The notes under the pieces are model-generated. The model was not told the origin of the DNA, made no database searches, and saw only the letters and a program-made list of their open reading frames with translations. Shown in pieces: positions 47,188 through 57,602 of a DNA stretch of 64,000 nucleotides. The stretch covers positions 2,728,001-2,792,000 of the forward strand of contig JAPCWB010000001.1 in the NCBI GenBank assembly GCA_025938935.1, given 5' to 3'. The translations under genes were made by a program, and so were the position numbers. Every line of letters starts with the position of its first letter. Positions within the stretch are counted from its first letter, which is position 1. This DNA comes from Novosphingobium sp. MW5 (GTDB lineage Bacteria > Pseudomonadota > Alphaproteobacteria > Sphingomonadales > Sphingomonadaceae).

Positions 47188-47658
47188 ATGAACCGTTTTG
47201 ATTTCTCCCCCTATCGCCGCAGCACCGTGGGCTTTGACCGCCTGTTCGACCTGCTCGAAAACGCCGGCCGCAACAGCGGAGACAATTACCCGCCCTTCAA
47301 TATCGAGCGCCGCGGTGAGGATGCCTATCGCATCACTCTGGCAGTTGCCGGCTTCAAGCCCGACGAGCTCGACATCACTGCCCAGCAGAACCTGCTGGTG
47401 GTTTCGGGCCGCAAGGCGCCCGAAGCGCAGGATGGCGCGCAGTTCCTCCATGTTGGCATTGCCCAGCGCGGGTTTGAGCGCCGCTTCGAGCTGGCAGACT
47501 TCGTCCGCGTCGATAACGCCAACCTTGAAGACGGGCTGCTGCTGATCGACCTGGTGCGCGAAGTGCCCGAGGCGATGAAGCCCAAGAAGGTGCCGATCGC
47601 CGGGCAGAAGACGCTTACCCTGGTCGAGAGCGACAAGGATGAAGGCAAGGCTGCCTGA
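47188..47658 (+). CDS. Small heat-shock protein, Hsp20/IbpA type
   Basis: 156 residues. Typical alphaproteobacterial start MNRFDFSPYRRSTVGFDRLFDLLE, then the alpha-crystallin domain (about 35-125; YRITLAVAGFKPDELDI, FERRFELADFVRVDNANLEDGLLLIDL). A holdase chaperone for unfolding proteins. It has a RpoH-type promoter and a leader thermometer, giving transcriptional and translational heat control. Confidence 0.93.
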   Translation: MNRFDFSPYRRSTVGFDRLFDLLENAGRNSGDNYPPFNIERRGEDAYRITLAVAGFKPDELDITAQQNLLVVSGRKAPEAQDGAQFLHVGIAQRGFERRFELADFVRVDNANLEDGLLLIDLVREVPEAMKPKKVPIAGQKTLTLVESDKDEGKAA

Positions 47659-47965
47659 TCCGGCGGCATGACGCCACAGCCAGATCGTTAAAGTTCGGGG
47701 GCGAGCCCGGGAAGGCCCGCCCCCACGGCGCTTGCGCGCCGTCCTGTCCTTGCTGATCGTCCGGGTCGCAGAAGACGATCAGTTCCGGTACAAGCTGTAA
47801 ACCCTGTTGGCCCAAAACCGCCATGCCCCGGCGGTATTCAAGAGCGCGACTCTACTATTGCCCGAAACCACTGTGGGGGGCAATGACCTGCCGGAATGTT
47901 TTCAAAAAGGTTAATTCCTTAAGACCTTTGCGGAAAGATCTAAGGAACCATGCTGATGCCGCGCG
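47659..47965. other. Gene-free interval between hsp20 and pyrG
   Basis: 307 bases between convergent hsp20 and pyrG. It contains a GC hairpin GGGGGCG...CGCCCCC (about 47697-47724) soon after hsp20, without a T-run, and the pyrG terminator at its right end. A 69-codon minus-strand frame (47615-47824) has no recognisable features and overlaps hsp20; it is not called. Confidence 0.6.
47904..47945 (-). terminator. Probable pyrG terminator
   Basis: On the minus strand CCTTAGATCTTT (47945-47934) pairs with AAAGGTCTTAAGG (47929-47917) with minor mismatches around loop CCGC; AATTAACCTTTTT follows. It lies 21 bases after the pyrG stop. Confidence 0.55.
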
Positions 47966-49600
47966 TCAGACCAGTCGCGATTGTGCCAGCGCCGCGCCAA
48001 TGAAACCGGCGAACAGCGGGTGCGGATCGAACGGCTTGCTCTTCAGCTCCGGGTGGAACTGAACGCCGACGAACCACGGATGGTCGGGCCGCTCGACGAT
48101 TTCAGGCAGCAGGCCATCGGGCGACATGCCGGAAAAGACCAGTCCGCCCTGCTCCAGCCGTTCACGGTATGCGCCGTTCACTTCGTAGCGGTGGCGGTGG
48201 CGTTCGGAAATCGTCGTCGCACCGTAGATCGCCGAAACGTGGCTATTGCCCGCCAGCTTCGCCTCATAGGCACCGAGCCGCATCGTGCCGCCTAGGTCCG
48301 ATTCAGCGCCGCGCTGCTGCAGGCCTTCGGGGCTCATCCATTCGGTGATGATGCCCACCACCGGCTCGCTCGGTTCGCCGAACTCGGTCGAGCCTGCACC
48401 GGCGATTCCAGCGGTGTTGCGAGCGCCTTCGACGCAGGCCATCTGCATACCGAGGCAGATGCCGAAAAACGGCACCTTGCGTTCGCGCGCGAAGCGGACC
48501 GAGGCGATCTTGCCTTCCGTCCCGCGCACGCCGAAGCCGCCGGGGACAAGGATGCCGTGCAACGGCTCAAGCCGCGCGGCGATCTCGCTGTCGTCGCCTT
48601 CGAATATTTCGGCGTCGATCCACTTGATGTTGACCTTCACCCGGTGCGCCATGCCGCCGTGGACCAGCGCCTCGTTGAGGCTCTTGTAGGCATCCGGCAG
48701 GCCGACATACTTGCCGACAACGCCGATGTTCACTTCGCCTTCTGGATTCTGGTAGCGGTCGACGATGTCGATCCAGCGGGAAAGGTCCGGCGCGGCGGAG
48801 CTGTCGATGCCAAAGTGGCGCAGCACTTCCGCGTCGAGTCCCTCTGCGTGGTATTGCAGCGGCACGGCATAAATCGACTTTGCATCGAGAGCCGGGATCA
48901 CCGCTTCCTTCCGCACGTTGCAGAACTGCGCGATTTTGGCGCGTTCGTTGTCGGGCAGCGGATGTTCGCAGCGGCACAGGAGCACGTCAGGCTGGACGCC
49001 CAGGCTGGTGAGCTCACGTACAGAGTGCTGCGTCGGCTTGGTCTTGAGCTCGCCCGCGGCCGAGACATAGGGCACCAGCGTGACGTGGATCGAGCAGGTT
49101 TCCTCGCGCCCCAGCTCGTTGCGCAGCTGGCGGATCGCCTCGATGAAGGGAAGGCTCTCAATGTCTCCGACCGTGCCGCCGATTTCGCAGAGCACGAAGT
49201 CGAGGTCGTCGAGGTCGGCGCGGGCGAAGTGTTTGATCGCGTCGGTAACGTGCGGAATCACCTGCACGGTCGCGCCGAGATAGTCGCCGCGACGCTCCTT
49301 GGTGATGATGTCGCGATAGATCCGGCCCGAGGTGATGTTATCGCCCTGGTGCGCCGAAACGCCGGTGAAGCGCTCGTAGTGGCCGAGGTCGAGGTCGGTT
49401 TCTGCGCCGTCGTCAGTCACATAGACTTCGCCGTGCTGGTAGGGGCTCATCGTGCCGGGGTCGACATTCAGGTAGGGATCGAACTTGCGGATGCGGACCT
49501 TGAATCCGCGCGCCTGCAGCAGCGCTGCGAGGCTTGCCGCCATGAGACCTTTGCCGAGCGAGGAGACCACGCCGCCGGTAATGAAAATGAACCGCGCCAT
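47966..49600 (-). CDS. pyrG: CTP synthase
   Basis: Glutamine-dependent amination of UTP to CTP. 544 residues: an N-terminal amidoligase domain ([21 protein letters not shown]-loop region, [15 protein letters not shown]) and a C-terminal glutaminase with nucleophile Cys in [12 protein letters not shown] and the His-Glu pair in [16 protein letters not shown] 49600. Downstream of secG with a 128-base gap. Confidence 0.97.
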   Translation of the reverse strand: MARFIFITGGVVSSLGKGLMAASLAALLQARGFKVRIRKFDPYLNVDPGTMSPYQHGEVYVTDDGAETDLDLGHYERFTGVSAHQGDNITSGRIYRDIITKERRGDYLGATVQVIPHVTDAIKHFARADLDDLDFVLCEIGGTVGDIESLPFIEAIRQLRNELGREETCSIHVTLVPYVSAAGELKTKPTQHSVRELTSLGVQPDVLLCRCEHPLPDNERAKIAQFCNVRKEAVIPALDAKSIYAVPLQYHAEGLDAEVLRHFGIDSSAAPDLSRWIDIVDRYQNPEGEVNIGVVGKYVGLPDAYKSLNEALVHGGMAHRVKVNIKWIDAEIFEGDDSEIAARLEPLHGILVPGGFGVRGTEGKIASVRFARERKVPFFGICLGMQMACVEGARNTAGIAGAGSTEFGEPSEPVVGIITEWMSPEGLQQRGAESDLGGTMRLGAYEAKLAGNSHVSAIYGATTISERHRHRYEVNGAYRERLEQGGLVFSGMSPDGLLPEIVERPDHPWFVGVQFHPELKSKPFDPHPLFAGFIGAALAQSRLV

Positions 49601-49728
49601 GGGAGTCGGGCCTTAAGCGAGAGGTTGGGGTTTGGGCAAGCGTCCTGCGGTGAAATCCACAGTTGCGCACGGCAATTCGCTCCCGCCCGCCGCAATCGGC
49701 GGATGGGAGCCAGCCCTGCCCGTCTGGG

Positions 49729-50121
49729 TTACTTGGTGGCGGGGGCCGCCGGGTTGGGCGCCGCAGGGTTGCCTGCCGGTCCCCGGGCCGGAGCCGCCGG
49801 ATTGGCGCCCGGGGCACCGGGGTTCGGCGTTACCGGAACCTGCTGGACCGGCGCGGGGGCCGAGCGCTGCAGCGAGGTATCGATCTTCTGCCCGCTCGAG
49901 TGACCGGCAGCGAGCGCTGCCAGAACGATCGAGAGGCCGACGAAAATCGTCGCCAGGATGGTCGTCGCCCGGGTCAGGAAGTCTGCCGCGCCGCGCGCCG
50001 ACATCAGGCCAGCCGGGCTGCCGCCCACGCCAAGGCCGCCGCCTTCGGACTTTTGCATGAGGATCACGCCGACAAGCAGCGCGCCTACGATAGCCTGGAG
50101 GACGGTGAGGAAGAGAAGCAT
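49729..50121 (-). CDS. secG: SecG translocon subunit with Pro/Ala-rich tail
   Basis: Non-essential subunit of the SecYEG channel. 130 residues from ATG 50121: helix 1 (MLLFLTVLQAIVGALLVGVILM), the conserved cytoplasmic loop QKSEGGGLGVGGSPAGLMSARGAADFLTRAT, and helix 2 (ILATIFVGLSIVLAALAA). A tail of about 45 residues, almost entirely Pro, Ala, Gly, Asn and Val, follows. Such tails occur in alphaproteobacterial SecG. Follows tpiA by 84 bases. Confidence 0.92.
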   Translation of the reverse strand: MLLFLTVLQAIVGALLVGVILMQKSEGGGLGVGGSPAGLMSARGAADFLTRATTILATIFVGLSIVLAALAAGHSSGQKIDTSLQRSAPAPVQQVPVTPNPGAPGANPAAPARGPAGNPAAPNPAAPATK

Positions 50122-50205
50122 TAATCCGGGGCCTTTGACCTGAGTTGCGCCGCATCTAGGCGCAGGCGGGCGTTTTCGCAAGCCCGCCGCACCCGTGCAT
50201 CACTG

Positions 50206-50976
50206 TCAGTCGACCGGTTCGGTACCGGCCGATGCGATGATTGCGGCAAAGCTTTCCGCGGCAAGGCTGGCCCCGCCGACCAGCGCCCCGCCCACGCCTT
50301 CGGCAGCCAGCAGCGCGCCCGCATTCTCTGCATTGACCGAACCGCCGTACAGAATGCGCACGCCGTCACCCTTGTCACCATAGGCGGCGGTGATGCGGTC
50401 ACGGATGGCCTTGTGCATGGCGATCACGTCCTCGACCTCGGCAACGCGGCCTGTGCCAATCGCCCAGACGGGTTCGTAAGCCACCGAGACCTTGCCCGGG
50501 GCCAGCTCGGCAATCACTTCCGCCGAGGGCAGCGAATTGTCGACCTGCACCGAAACGACGGCCTCCGCCTTGCCGGCATCGCGCTCTTCCAGCGTTTCGC
50601 CAACGCAGACGATCACGCCGAGACCGGCCTCGATGGCGGCTTCGGCCTTGGCCTTGACCAGCGCATCGCTTTCGCCGTGGTCCTTGCGGCGCTCGCTGTG
50701 CCCGACGATGGCGAAGCTGGCACCGCAATCCGCGAGCATGGGGGCGGAAATATCACCCGTGTGCGCACCCTTGGCGGCGACATGGCAGTCCTGCCCGCCG
50801 ACGCCGATGGCCTGAGCGGCCTCGGCAAACGCGTTGATAAGCGTGAACGGCGGCGCAAGCGCAACCTGCACGCCGGGATAGCGCGCCGCCGCGCGGTCAA
50901 TCGCGCGGGCTTCGGACAGCATCGCACGCGTGCCGTTCATTTTCCAATTGCCGACGACATAGGGGGCAGAGGACAT
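50206..50976 (-). CDS. tpiA: Triosephosphate isomerase
   Basis: Glycolytic and gluconeogenic enzyme interconverting DHAP and G3P. 256 residues: NWKMNGT with the active-site lysine, GHSERRK with the catalytic histidine, YEPVWAIGTG with the catalytic glutamate, and the phosphate-binding LYGGSVN. Diverges from ppiD. The 260-base gap upstream holds an inverted repeat (TTGGCTAGG...CCTAGGCCAA near 51160-51185) but no gene. Confidence 0.97.
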   Translation of the reverse strand: MSSAPYVVGNWKMNGTRAMLSEARAIDRAAARYPGVQVALAPPFTLINAFAEAAQAIGVGGQDCHVAAKGAHTGDISAPMLADCGASFAIVGHSERRKDHGESDALVKAKAEAAIEAGLGVIVCVGETLEERDAGKAEAVVSVQVDNSLPSAEVIAELAPGKVSVAYEPVWAIGTGRVAEVEDVIAMHKAIRDRITAAYGDKGDGVRILYGGSVNAENAGALLAAEGVGGALVGGASLAAESFAAIIASAGTEPVD

Positions 50977-51236
50977 GGCTAAAAACTAACTCCCTGTTTT
51001 TGCAGACGGCGCGCCCGATTCCGATGGATCAAGGGTGCGGCCACTTGCGGGGGCAGCTAGGGGCGAGGAGCCAAGTTGTCAAAACCGCCTGCGATGAATC
51101 GAGTTCATTGCGGTCCTGAATGCGCGCAGAGTGTGCCTTTCATGTCCCGCCGCAAGCTCTTGGCTAGGCCATTGCCCTAGGCCAACAACCGCCGTAAAGC
51201 CGCGCCTCGGTTCCAGTCCCAGGTGAAGCTGTCACG

Positions 51237-53168
51237 ATGCTCGAGTTCTTTCGCAAGTTCATGAAATCCAAGGTCGGTCTGGCCTTGACCCTGGGCTTTG
51301 TCGGCCTGATGGCACTAGCCTTTGTCCTCGCTGACGGCGTTTCCAGCCTTGGCGGCGTGAGCGCCGGCAGCAAGGTGGCCACAGTGGGCAACCGCTCGGT
51401 TACCGCCCAGACGCTTTCGTCGGCGGCGACCAGCACGGTTGACCGCACCCGCAAGCAGAACCCGACGGCCACCATGAAGCAGTTCGTCGACTCAAACGGC
51501 CTGAACGAGCTGCTCGACCAGCTGATCGACGTCGCCGCGATTGCCGTCTGGGGCGATGACAACGGAATGGTCGCGGGCAAGCGCCTGGTGGACAGCGAAC
51601 TGCTCAAGATCCCGTCGTTCCGCGGCACCGACGGCAATTTCAGCGAAGCGAACTATCGCGGCGCGCTGGCACAGGCCGGGCTCAATGAGGCGGATTTCCG
51701 CCAGCAGGTCGCCGATGACCTGATTGCCAAGCAAGTGCAGATTCCCGCGGCCTTCGGCGCACGCATGGGCCTGGACCCGATGCTGCGCTATGCCGGGCTG
51801 CTCAGCGAAACGCGCGAAGGCGCGATCGCGCTGATCCCGTCAGCGGCCTTTGCCCCGGCGGGCGAGCCGAGTGCGCAGGAACTGGCAGCCTATTACAAGG
51901 CAAACCAGTCCAATTACATGCGTCCCGAACGCCGCGTGATCCGTTATGCGACCTTCGATGACAGCGTGATCAAGAACGTTCCTGCGCCGACCGAGGCGCA
52001 GATCGCCGACCGCTACAAGGCCGAGGGCGAAAAGTTCGCCGCCACCGAGGCGCGCAAGCTGACCCAGGTGATCGTACCGACGGAGGCTGCGGCCAAGGTT
52101 ATCGTCGCCGACCTCGGCAAGGGTATGACGCTCGATGCCTCGGCTCGGTCGAAAGGCCTTTCGGCTGCCTCACTCGCCTCGATCGAAAAGGCCGATTACC
52201 AGCTGCAGAGCTCTTCGGCGCTGGCCGATGCGGTCTTTGCGGCCAAGCCGGGTGCAATTGTCGGCCCGCTTAAGGGCGCGCTCGGCTGGTTTGTCGTGCG
52301 TGTTGAGGCCGACACCAGCAAGGCTGGCAAGACGCTTGAACAGGCCCGTCCCGAGCTGGTCGCCGAGCTGAATGAAGAGAACAAGCGCCACGCGCTCGCC
52401 GAATTCTCGGCCAAGGTCGAGGACGGTTTCGACAATGGCGGTTCGTTGACCGACATCGCCAAGGACCTTGGCCTGACGCTGAAGCTGTCGCCGCCGCTGC
52501 TCTCGAACGGCGCGGTCTATGGCAGTGCTGACCAGAAGGCTCCGGCCGAGATCGCCCGCGTGCTGCAGGCCGCCTTCTTCATGGAAGGCGAGAACCAGCC
52601 CCAGCTGGCCGAAGTCGATCCGGGCAAGTCATTCATCGTCTTTGACGTGACCGGCATCCAGCCCGCCGCCCCTGCCCCCATCGCCGAAATCCGCGCGCAG
52701 GTCGCAGCCGACCTGATGCTGCAGAAGGGTTCGGCTGCCGCCGGGAAGGCCGCCGAACAGGTCATGGCCGCAACGAAAAAGGGCACCGACATGCAGGCCG
52801 CCATGTCCGCGCTCGGCAAGCCGCTGCCACCGGTCGACCGCGTCAATATGCCGCGCCAGCAGCTGGCCCAGATGGGCGGCCAGATCCCGCCGCCGGTTGC
52901 ATTGATGTTCGGCCTTGCGCGCGGATCGGTGAAAATCCTGCCTGCGCCGCGCAACCGGGGTTTCTATGTCGTCTCGGTCAAGTCGATCACGCCGGGCAAG
53001 GTTGATCCCAAGGATCCCGAACTCGTCCGCGCCCGCCGCGATTTCGGCACCCTTGCCGGCCGCGAATATGCCGAACAACTGCGGGCCGCGATCAAGGCCG
53101 AGGTTGGCGTGAAGAAGAATACCTCCGCGATCGACGCGCTGAAGCGTCAGCTCCTCGGCGGCAACTGA
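51237..53168 (+). CDS. ppiD: Periplasmic folding chaperone PpiD/SurA-N type
   Basis: 643 residues. A single membrane anchor near the N-terminus (SKVGLALTLGFVGLMALAFVLAD), a SurA_N-like chaperone domain, a parvulin-like domain around residues 240-370 (KLTQVIVPTEAAAKVIVADL; PGAIVGPLKGALGWFVVRVE), and a second SurA-like C-terminal region. The prolyl isomerase active site looks degenerate, as in E. coli PpiD. It assists outer-membrane and periplasmic protein folding at the Sec exit. Followed by trpE after 18 bases, so probably co-transcribed. Confidence 0.9.
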   Translation: MLEFFRKFMKSKVGLALTLGFVGLMALAFVLADGVSSLGGVSAGSKVATVGNRSVTAQTLSSAATSTVDRTRKQNPTATMKQFVDSNGLNELLDQLIDVAAIAVWGDDNGMVAGKRLVDSELLKIPSFRGTDGNFSEANYRGALAQAGLNEADFRQQVADDLIAKQVQIPAAFGARMGLDPMLRYAGLLSETREGAIALIPSAAFAPAGEPSAQELAAYYKANQSNYMRPERRVIRYATFDDSVIKNVPAPTEAQIADRYKAEGEKFAATEARKLTQVIVPTEAAAKVIVADLGKGMTLDASARSKGLSAASLASIEKADYQLQSSSALADAVFAAKPGAIVGPLKGALGWFVVRVEADTSKAGKTLEQARPELVAELNEENKRHALAEFSAKVEDGFDNGGSLTDIAKDLGLTLKLSPPLLSNGAVYGSADQKAPAEIARVLQAAFFMEGENQPQLAEVDPGKSFIVFDVTGIQPAAPAPIAEIRAQVAADLMLQKGSAAAGKAAEQVMAATKKGTDMQAAMSALGKPLPPVDRVNMPRQQLAQMGGQIPPPVALMFGLARGSVKILPAPRNRGFYVVSVKSITPGKVDPKDPELVRARRDFGTLAGREYAEQLRAAIKAEVGVKKNTSAIDALKRQLLGGN

Positions 53169-53186
53169 GGCACCGGGACCAGGCAG

Positions 53187-54701
53187 ATGGCCGGCGCTCA
53201 CCCTGAGAACTGGGACAAGGCCCATGCCCAGCTTGCTGCCGGCCTGCCGGCTCTCGTCTGGCGCAGGCTGGTTGCCGATACCGAAACCCCGGTCGGCGCG
53301 GCGATCAAGCTGATCGAGCCGGGGCGCGGCGATTTCCTGCTCGAATCGGTCCAGGGCGGCGAAGTTCGCGGGCGTTATTCGATGCTTGGCATCAATCCCG
53401 ACCTCGTGTTCCGGGCGACGGGCCATGCGGCCGAGGTCAACCGGAAGTGGCAGACGGATCGCGAGCACTTCGAGGCCTTGCCCGGTGACGCGCTGAGCGA
53501 ACTTCGCGCGCTGGTCACGGCTTGCCGGATCGAAGTCCCCGATGTTCTGCCCAAGGCACTGGCCACTTTTGTCGGCTATTTCGGTTATGAGACGATCGGG
53601 CTGGTCGAAAACCTGCCCCGCGCGCCGCAATCGGCGCTTGAGCTGCCGGACATGCTCTTCGTTCGGCCCACGCTGGTGCTGGTGTTCGACCGGCTGACCG
53701 ACGATCTGTGGTGTGTCGCCCCCGTCTGGCCGGAAGGCACGGCCGAAGGCCAGCTCGATGCCGCTGCCGAGCGGATCGACGAAGCCCTGCGCCGCGTGGC
53801 CGCTCCCGCGCACGCCACCCCTGCCCTTGCCGACCTGCCAGAACCGGCGCTTACGCCCGTCCTGCCCGAAGGCCGCTATCGCGAGATGGTGCTGAAGGCG
53901 AAGGACTACATCACCGCCGGCGACATCTTCCAGGTCGTGCTGGCCCAGCGCTTCACCACGCCTTTCGCGCTTCCCGCGTTCCACCTCTACCGCGCGCTGC
54001 GCCGGGTGAACCCCTCGCCGTTCCTCTATTTCCTCGACCTGCCCGGCTTTGCCGCCGTAGGTTCAAGCCCGGAAATCCTCGTCCGCGTGCGCGATGGCGA
54101 GGTGACCATCCGCCCGATCGCCGGAACCCGTCCGCGCGGTGCCACGCCGGAACAGGACCGCGAGAACGAGGCCAGCCTTCTCGCCGATCCCAAGGAACGC
54201 GCCGAGCACCTCATGTTGCTCGACCTCGGTCGCAACGACGTCGGCCGGGTGGCTGAAGCGGGATCGGTGCGCGTGACCGAGAGCTACACGATCGAACGCT
54301 ACAGCCACGTCATGCACATCGTCAGCAATGTCGTCGGTCGGCTCGACACCAGGAACCACGACGCTATCGACGCGCTGTTCGCGGGCTTCCCGGCAGGCAC
54401 TGTCTCGGGCGCGCCCAAGGTTCGCGCCTGCGAGATCATTGCCGAACTCGAAGCCGAAACGCGCGGAGCCTATGCCGGCGGTGTCGGCTATTTCGCGCCC
54501 GATGGCTCGGTCGACAGCTGCATCGTGCTGCGCACCGGCATCGTCAAGGACGGCACCCTGCACGTACAGGCCGGTGCAGGCATCGTCTCGGACAGCCAGC
54601 CGGAATACGAACAGCGCGAGTGCGAGGCCAAGGCCGGCGCGCTGTTCGCCGCCGCGCGGGAGGCCGTGCGCGTCGCCTCGGAGCCCGGCTTCGGGCAATG
54701 A
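53187..54701 (+). CDS. trpE: Anthranilate synthase component I
   Basis: Chorismate to anthranilate, the first step of tryptophan synthesis, with TrpG. 504 residues. The chorismate-binding core has IRPIAGTRPRGATPEQDREN, ELLADPKERAEHLMLLDLGRNDVGRV-like sequence, and GTVSGAPKVRACEII. Feedback-site residues in the N-terminal LIEPGRGDFLLESV (LLES) are conserved. Start ATG 53187. Overlaps the next gene in ATGA. Confidence 0.96.
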   Translation: MAGAHPENWDKAHAQLAAGLPALVWRRLVADTETPVGAAIKLIEPGRGDFLLESVQGGEVRGRYSMLGINPDLVFRATGHAAEVNRKWQTDREHFEALPGDALSELRALVTACRIEVPDVLPKALATFVGYFGYETIGLVENLPRAPQSALELPDMLFVRPTLVLVFDRLTDDLWCVAPVWPEGTAEGQLDAAAERIDEALRRVAAPAHATPALADLPEPALTPVLPEGRYREMVLKAKDYITAGDIFQVVLAQRFTTPFALPAFHLYRALRRVNPSPFLYFLDLPGFAAVGSSPEILVRVRDGEVTIRPIAGTRPRGATPEQDRENEASLLADPKERAEHLMLLDLGRNDVGRVAEAGSVRVTESYTIERYSHVMHIVSNVVGRLDTRNHDAIDALFAGFPAGTVSGAPKVRACEIIAELEAETRGAYAGGVGYFAPDGSVDSCIVLRTGIVKDGTLHVQAGAGIVSDSQPEYEQRECEAKAGALFAAAREAVRVASEPGFGQ

Positions 54702-55216
54702 GCGCTGCGGAGGGCGCCTCTTCCTTCATTTTCGAAATGACCGCGAAAGACAATGCGCAGGCCGCCGCGCTGATTGCCGGGCGCCATCCGCTGCGCCGCG
54801 TGGGGCCGTTGCTGATCGTGGCGTTATCATTGATCTTAGGCGGACTGCTGGCCTTGGCGACCGCCCGGCTTTCCCCGGACGGCGACGCGCGCCGTGCCTT
54901 CGGACTGGGCGCGGCCGCCACCGCGCTGTTCCTCGGCTTCCAGTACCTGCTGCTTCTCCGCATCGCGCTGAACACAACTCAGCGATCGATAGAGAGCCTA
55001 GGCTGGACCGGGCGCGCCGTCGAAGGCGTGATCGATCAGGAAGGCATCACTTTCGAGGGCACGCTCCGCCTCGACTGGAGCAACCTGCGCCGCGTGATCG
55101 AGGGGCCGGCACACATCGTCCTCCTCTCCGGCGACCTCGCTCCGATCGCCCTGCCCAAGCGGGCGCTTGGTGAAGAGGCGCGAAATCTGTTGCCCGCCGC
55201 GCCGCTCCCCGCCTAA
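54698..55216 (+). CDS. YcxB-like small membrane protein
   Basis: 172 residues from ATG 54698, overlapping the trpE stop. It has two membrane helices ([22 protein letters not shown] and [21 protein letters not shown]) and a C-terminal YcxB-like segment ([36 protein letters not shown]) ending with PLPKRAL-type sequence. Function unknown. It is wedged between trpE and trpG with no gap before and 13 bases after, so it is part of the operon. Confidence 0.82.
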   Translation: MSAAEGASSFIFEMTAKDNAQAAALIAGRHPLRRVGPLLIVALSLILGGLLALATARLSPDGDARRAFGLGAAATALFLGFQYLLLLRIALNTTQRSIESLGWTGRAVEGVIDQEGITFEGTLRLDWSNLRRVIEGPAHIVLLSGDLAPIALPKRALGEEARNLLPAAPLPA

Positions 55217-55229
55217 AGCGCGACCCACC

Positions 55230-55814
55230 ATGATCCTCGTTATCGACAATTACGACAGCTTCACCTGGAACCTCGTCCATTACCTGATGGAAATGGGGGC
55301 CGAGGTTGAGGTCGTTCGCAATGACGCGATTTCGGCCGGTCAGGCGATCAGCTCGGGCGCGCAGGGTTTCCTGATCTCGCCCGGCCCCTGCACCCCAAAC
55401 GAGGCGGGTATCAGCCTTGACCTGGTCGGCGCGACTGCCGAAGCGGGCAAGCCGCTGCTGGGCGTGTGCCTCGGCCACCAGTCGATCGGCCAGTATTTCG
55501 GCGGCAAGGTGGTGCGCGGCGGGCTGATGCACGGCAAGACCTCGCCCGTCACCCATGACGGCACCGGGCTGTTCGAAGGCCTGCCTTCGCCCTTCACTGC
55601 CACGCGCTATCACTCGCTGATCGTCGAGGACATTCCGGACAGCCTCGTGGTCAACGCGCGCAGCGATGACGGCCACGTCATGGGCTTCCGCCATGCAAGC
55701 CTGCCGATCCACGGAGTGCAGTTCCATCCCGAGTCCATCGCTACCGAGCATGGACATGAGATGCTGGCGAACTTCCTGAAAATCTGCGGCGTCGACGCGC
55801 GCCTGCCGGCCTGA
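55230..55814 (+). CDS. trpG: Anthranilate synthase component II (glutamine amidotransferase)
   Basis: Supplies ammonia to TrpE and, in many bacteria, to aminodeoxychorismate synthase. 194 residues: [18 protein letters not shown], oxyanion [11 protein letters not shown], nucleophile Cys in [10 protein letters not shown], and the His-Glu pair in [12 protein letters not shown] 55230; the frame is open upstream into the YcxB-like gene without homology. Confidence 0.96.
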   Translation: MILVIDNYDSFTWNLVHYLMEMGAEVEVVRNDAISAGQAISSGAQGFLISPGPCTPNEAGISLDLVGATAEAGKPLLGVCLGHQSIGQYFGGKVVRGGLMHGKTSPVTHDGTGLFEGLPSPFTATRYHSLIVEDIPDSLVVNARSDDGHVMGFRHASLPIHGVQFHPESIATEHGHEMLANFLKICGVDARLPA

Positions 55815-55827
55815 CCGGCGAACCGGC

Positions 55828-56622
55828 ATGTTGGCGATGAACTGGCGCCGCGTGCTGATTATTGCACTCGCGTTGTTGGTCGGCATTCTCCTGTTCCGCA
55901 ATGTCGGCAAGGCCCCCACCCCGACTAAAGCGGGCGATTGCACTCCCACCACTTTCGAGAACGCCGCTTTCACCGAATGCGTTGCCGTTCCCGGAAAGCA
56001 CCAGATTTCGCTGCGCCTCAAAGGTAAGGAAGGCGTGATCTTCCGCGGCTTTCCCACGCTGGCGCAGGAATTAGACAGCAAGACCGTGGCCTTCGCGGTC
56101 AATGGCGGCATGTACGACACCGCGAGCCGACCGATTGGCTACTATGTCGAAGGTCGTGAGCGCCTGCGCCAGATCAACAAGGCCGATGCTGAGGGCAATT
56201 TCTACCTCAAGCCCAACGGAGTGTTCTTCGGCGAGGCGGACGGCGGCTGGCGTGTGCTGACCAGCGAAGAATTTGCCCAGCAGGTAAACAAGCGCCCGCT
56301 TTTCGGCACCCAGTCCGGGCCGATGCTGCTGGTCGGCGGCAAGCTGCACCCCAGCCTTGCCGAGAACGGCGCCTCGCTGAAGCTTCGCAACTCCGTCTGC
56401 GTCGATGGCAAGGGCGCTGCGCACTTCGCCATTTCGGACGAGCCGGTCTCCTTCGGCCAGATCGCCCGCCTGATGAAGCGCGCCTGCGGGGATGCCAACG
56501 CGCTGTTTCTTGACGGCACGGTCTCGTCGCTGTGGTACCCGGCGGGCGGGCGCATGGATGTACGATTCCCGCTCGGCCCCTTGATTGTCGTGACGAATGT
56601 TTCCAAGGAGCCCGGGAAATGA
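55828..56622 (+). CDS. Exported NAGPA-like phosphodiester glycosidase
   Basis: 264 residues. N-terminal anchor or signal (VLIIALALLVGILLF), then the NAGPA domain: FAVNGGMYDTASRPIGYYVEG, NFYLKPNGVFFG, TQSGPMLLVGG and NALFLDGTVSSLWYP. Family members cleave GlcNAc phosphodiesters or act on cell-wall polymers. ATG 55828 or 55837. Its stop overlaps the trpD start in ATGA. Placement inside the trp operon has no obvious metabolic logic. Confidence 0.85.
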   Translation: MLAMNWRRVLIIALALLVGILLFRNVGKAPTPTKAGDCTPTTFENAAFTECVAVPGKHQISLRLKGKEGVIFRGFPTLAQELDSKTVAFAVNGGMYDTASRPIGYYVEGRERLRQINKADAEGNFYLKPNGVFFGEADGGWRVLTSEEFAQQVNKRPLFGTQSGPMLLVGGKLHPSLAENGASLKLRNSVCVDGKGAAHFAISDEPVSFGQIARLMKRACGDANALFLDGTVSSLWYPAGGRMDVRFPLGPLIVVTNVSKEPGK

Positions 56623-57602
56623 CCAATCCTGCCGCTCCCATGACCTTTGACGAGGCCGAAGCCCTGTTCGGGCAGATGCTCGACGGTGACCTGGCCGATG
56701 AGGAAGTTGCGCGCATCCTTGTCGCCATGACCGAGCGGGGAGAGACCTCGGAAGAAATCGCCGGGGCCGCCGCCGCCATGCGCGCGCGGATGATCACGGT
56801 CGATGCGCCGGACAATGCCATCGACGTTTGCGGTACGGGCGGCGACGGGCAGCACACGCTCAACGTTTCGACCGCGGTCGCTATCGTCGTCGCGGCCTGC
56901 GGCGTGCCGGTGGCCAAGCACGGCAATCGCGCGGCATCGAGCAAGTCGGGCGCAGCAGACACGCTCGAAGCCCTCGGCCTCGACCTGTCCCGCGCCGCTG
57001 AGACCGCCGAGGCGACACTGGGCGATATCGGCATCTGCTTCCTCTTCGCTGGCGCCCATCACCCCGCCATGGGCCGGATCATGCCGATCCGCCGCGCTAT
57101 CGGCCGCCGGACGATCTTCAACCTGTTGGGCCCGCTCGCCAATCCGGCCCGGGTCAAGCGCCAGCTCGTCGGTATTGCCCGCCCGGCCTATGTGCCGATC
57201 TACGCCGATGCCATTGCCCGGCTCGGCACTGACCAAACATTCGTCGTCTGCGGGGACGAGGGGCTGGACGAATTGAGCCTTGCGGGCGGCAACGAACTCG
57301 CCATCGTGACGGGCGAGAATGTCTCGATGCGCCGCATCGCGGCGGAAGAGGCGGGGCTCTCCCTCGCACCGATCGAGACCATCCGCGGCGGCGACGCGGC
57401 CTACAACGCCGCCGCCCTCTCGCGCCTGCTTCTGGGGGAGACTGGCCCCTACCGCGACGCCGTGCTGTTCAACGCCGCCGCCGCGCTGATGGTGGCGGGC
57501 GAGGCCTCAGACTGGCGCTCTGGCGTCGAGGAAGCGGCGGAAGCCATAGACAAGGGGCTCGCCAAGGGCCTGCTCGATTGCTGGATTGCGAGCGTCAAAT
57601 GA
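56619..57602 (+). CDS. trpD: Anthranilate phosphoribosyltransferase
   Basis: Second step of tryptophan synthesis, transferring phosphoribose to anthranilate. 327 residues from ATG 56619: [20 protein letters not shown] (PRPP site), [21 protein letters not shown], and [19 protein letters not shown]. Overlaps both neighbours in ATGA. The frame extends upstream to 56532 without homology. Confidence 0.96.
   Translation: MTNPAAPMTFDEAEALFGQMLDGDLADEEVARILVAMTERGETSEEIAGAAAAMRARMITVDAPDNAIDVCGTGGDGQHTLNVSTAVAIVVAACGVPVAKHGNRAASSKSGAADTLEALGLDLSRAAETAEATLGDIGICFLFAGAHHPAMGRIMPIRRAIGRRTIFNLLGPLANPARVKRQLVGIARPAYVPIYADAIARLGTDQTFVVCGDEGLDELSLAGGNELAIVTGENVSMRRIAAEEAGLSLAPIETIRGGDAAYNAAALSRLLLGETGPYRDAVLFNAAAALMVAGEASDWRSGVEEAAEAIDKGLAKGLLDCWIASVK

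Noticed and set aside
47615..47824. 69-codon minus-strand frame between hsp20 and pyrG
   Set aside because: It overlaps hsp20, has no ribosome-binding site, signal or motif, and lies in a GC-hairpin-rich interval.
48557..49903. 448-codon plus-strand frame opposite pyrG
   Set aside because: It is antisense to the conserved CTP synthase frame, with composition typical of a shadow and no family features.
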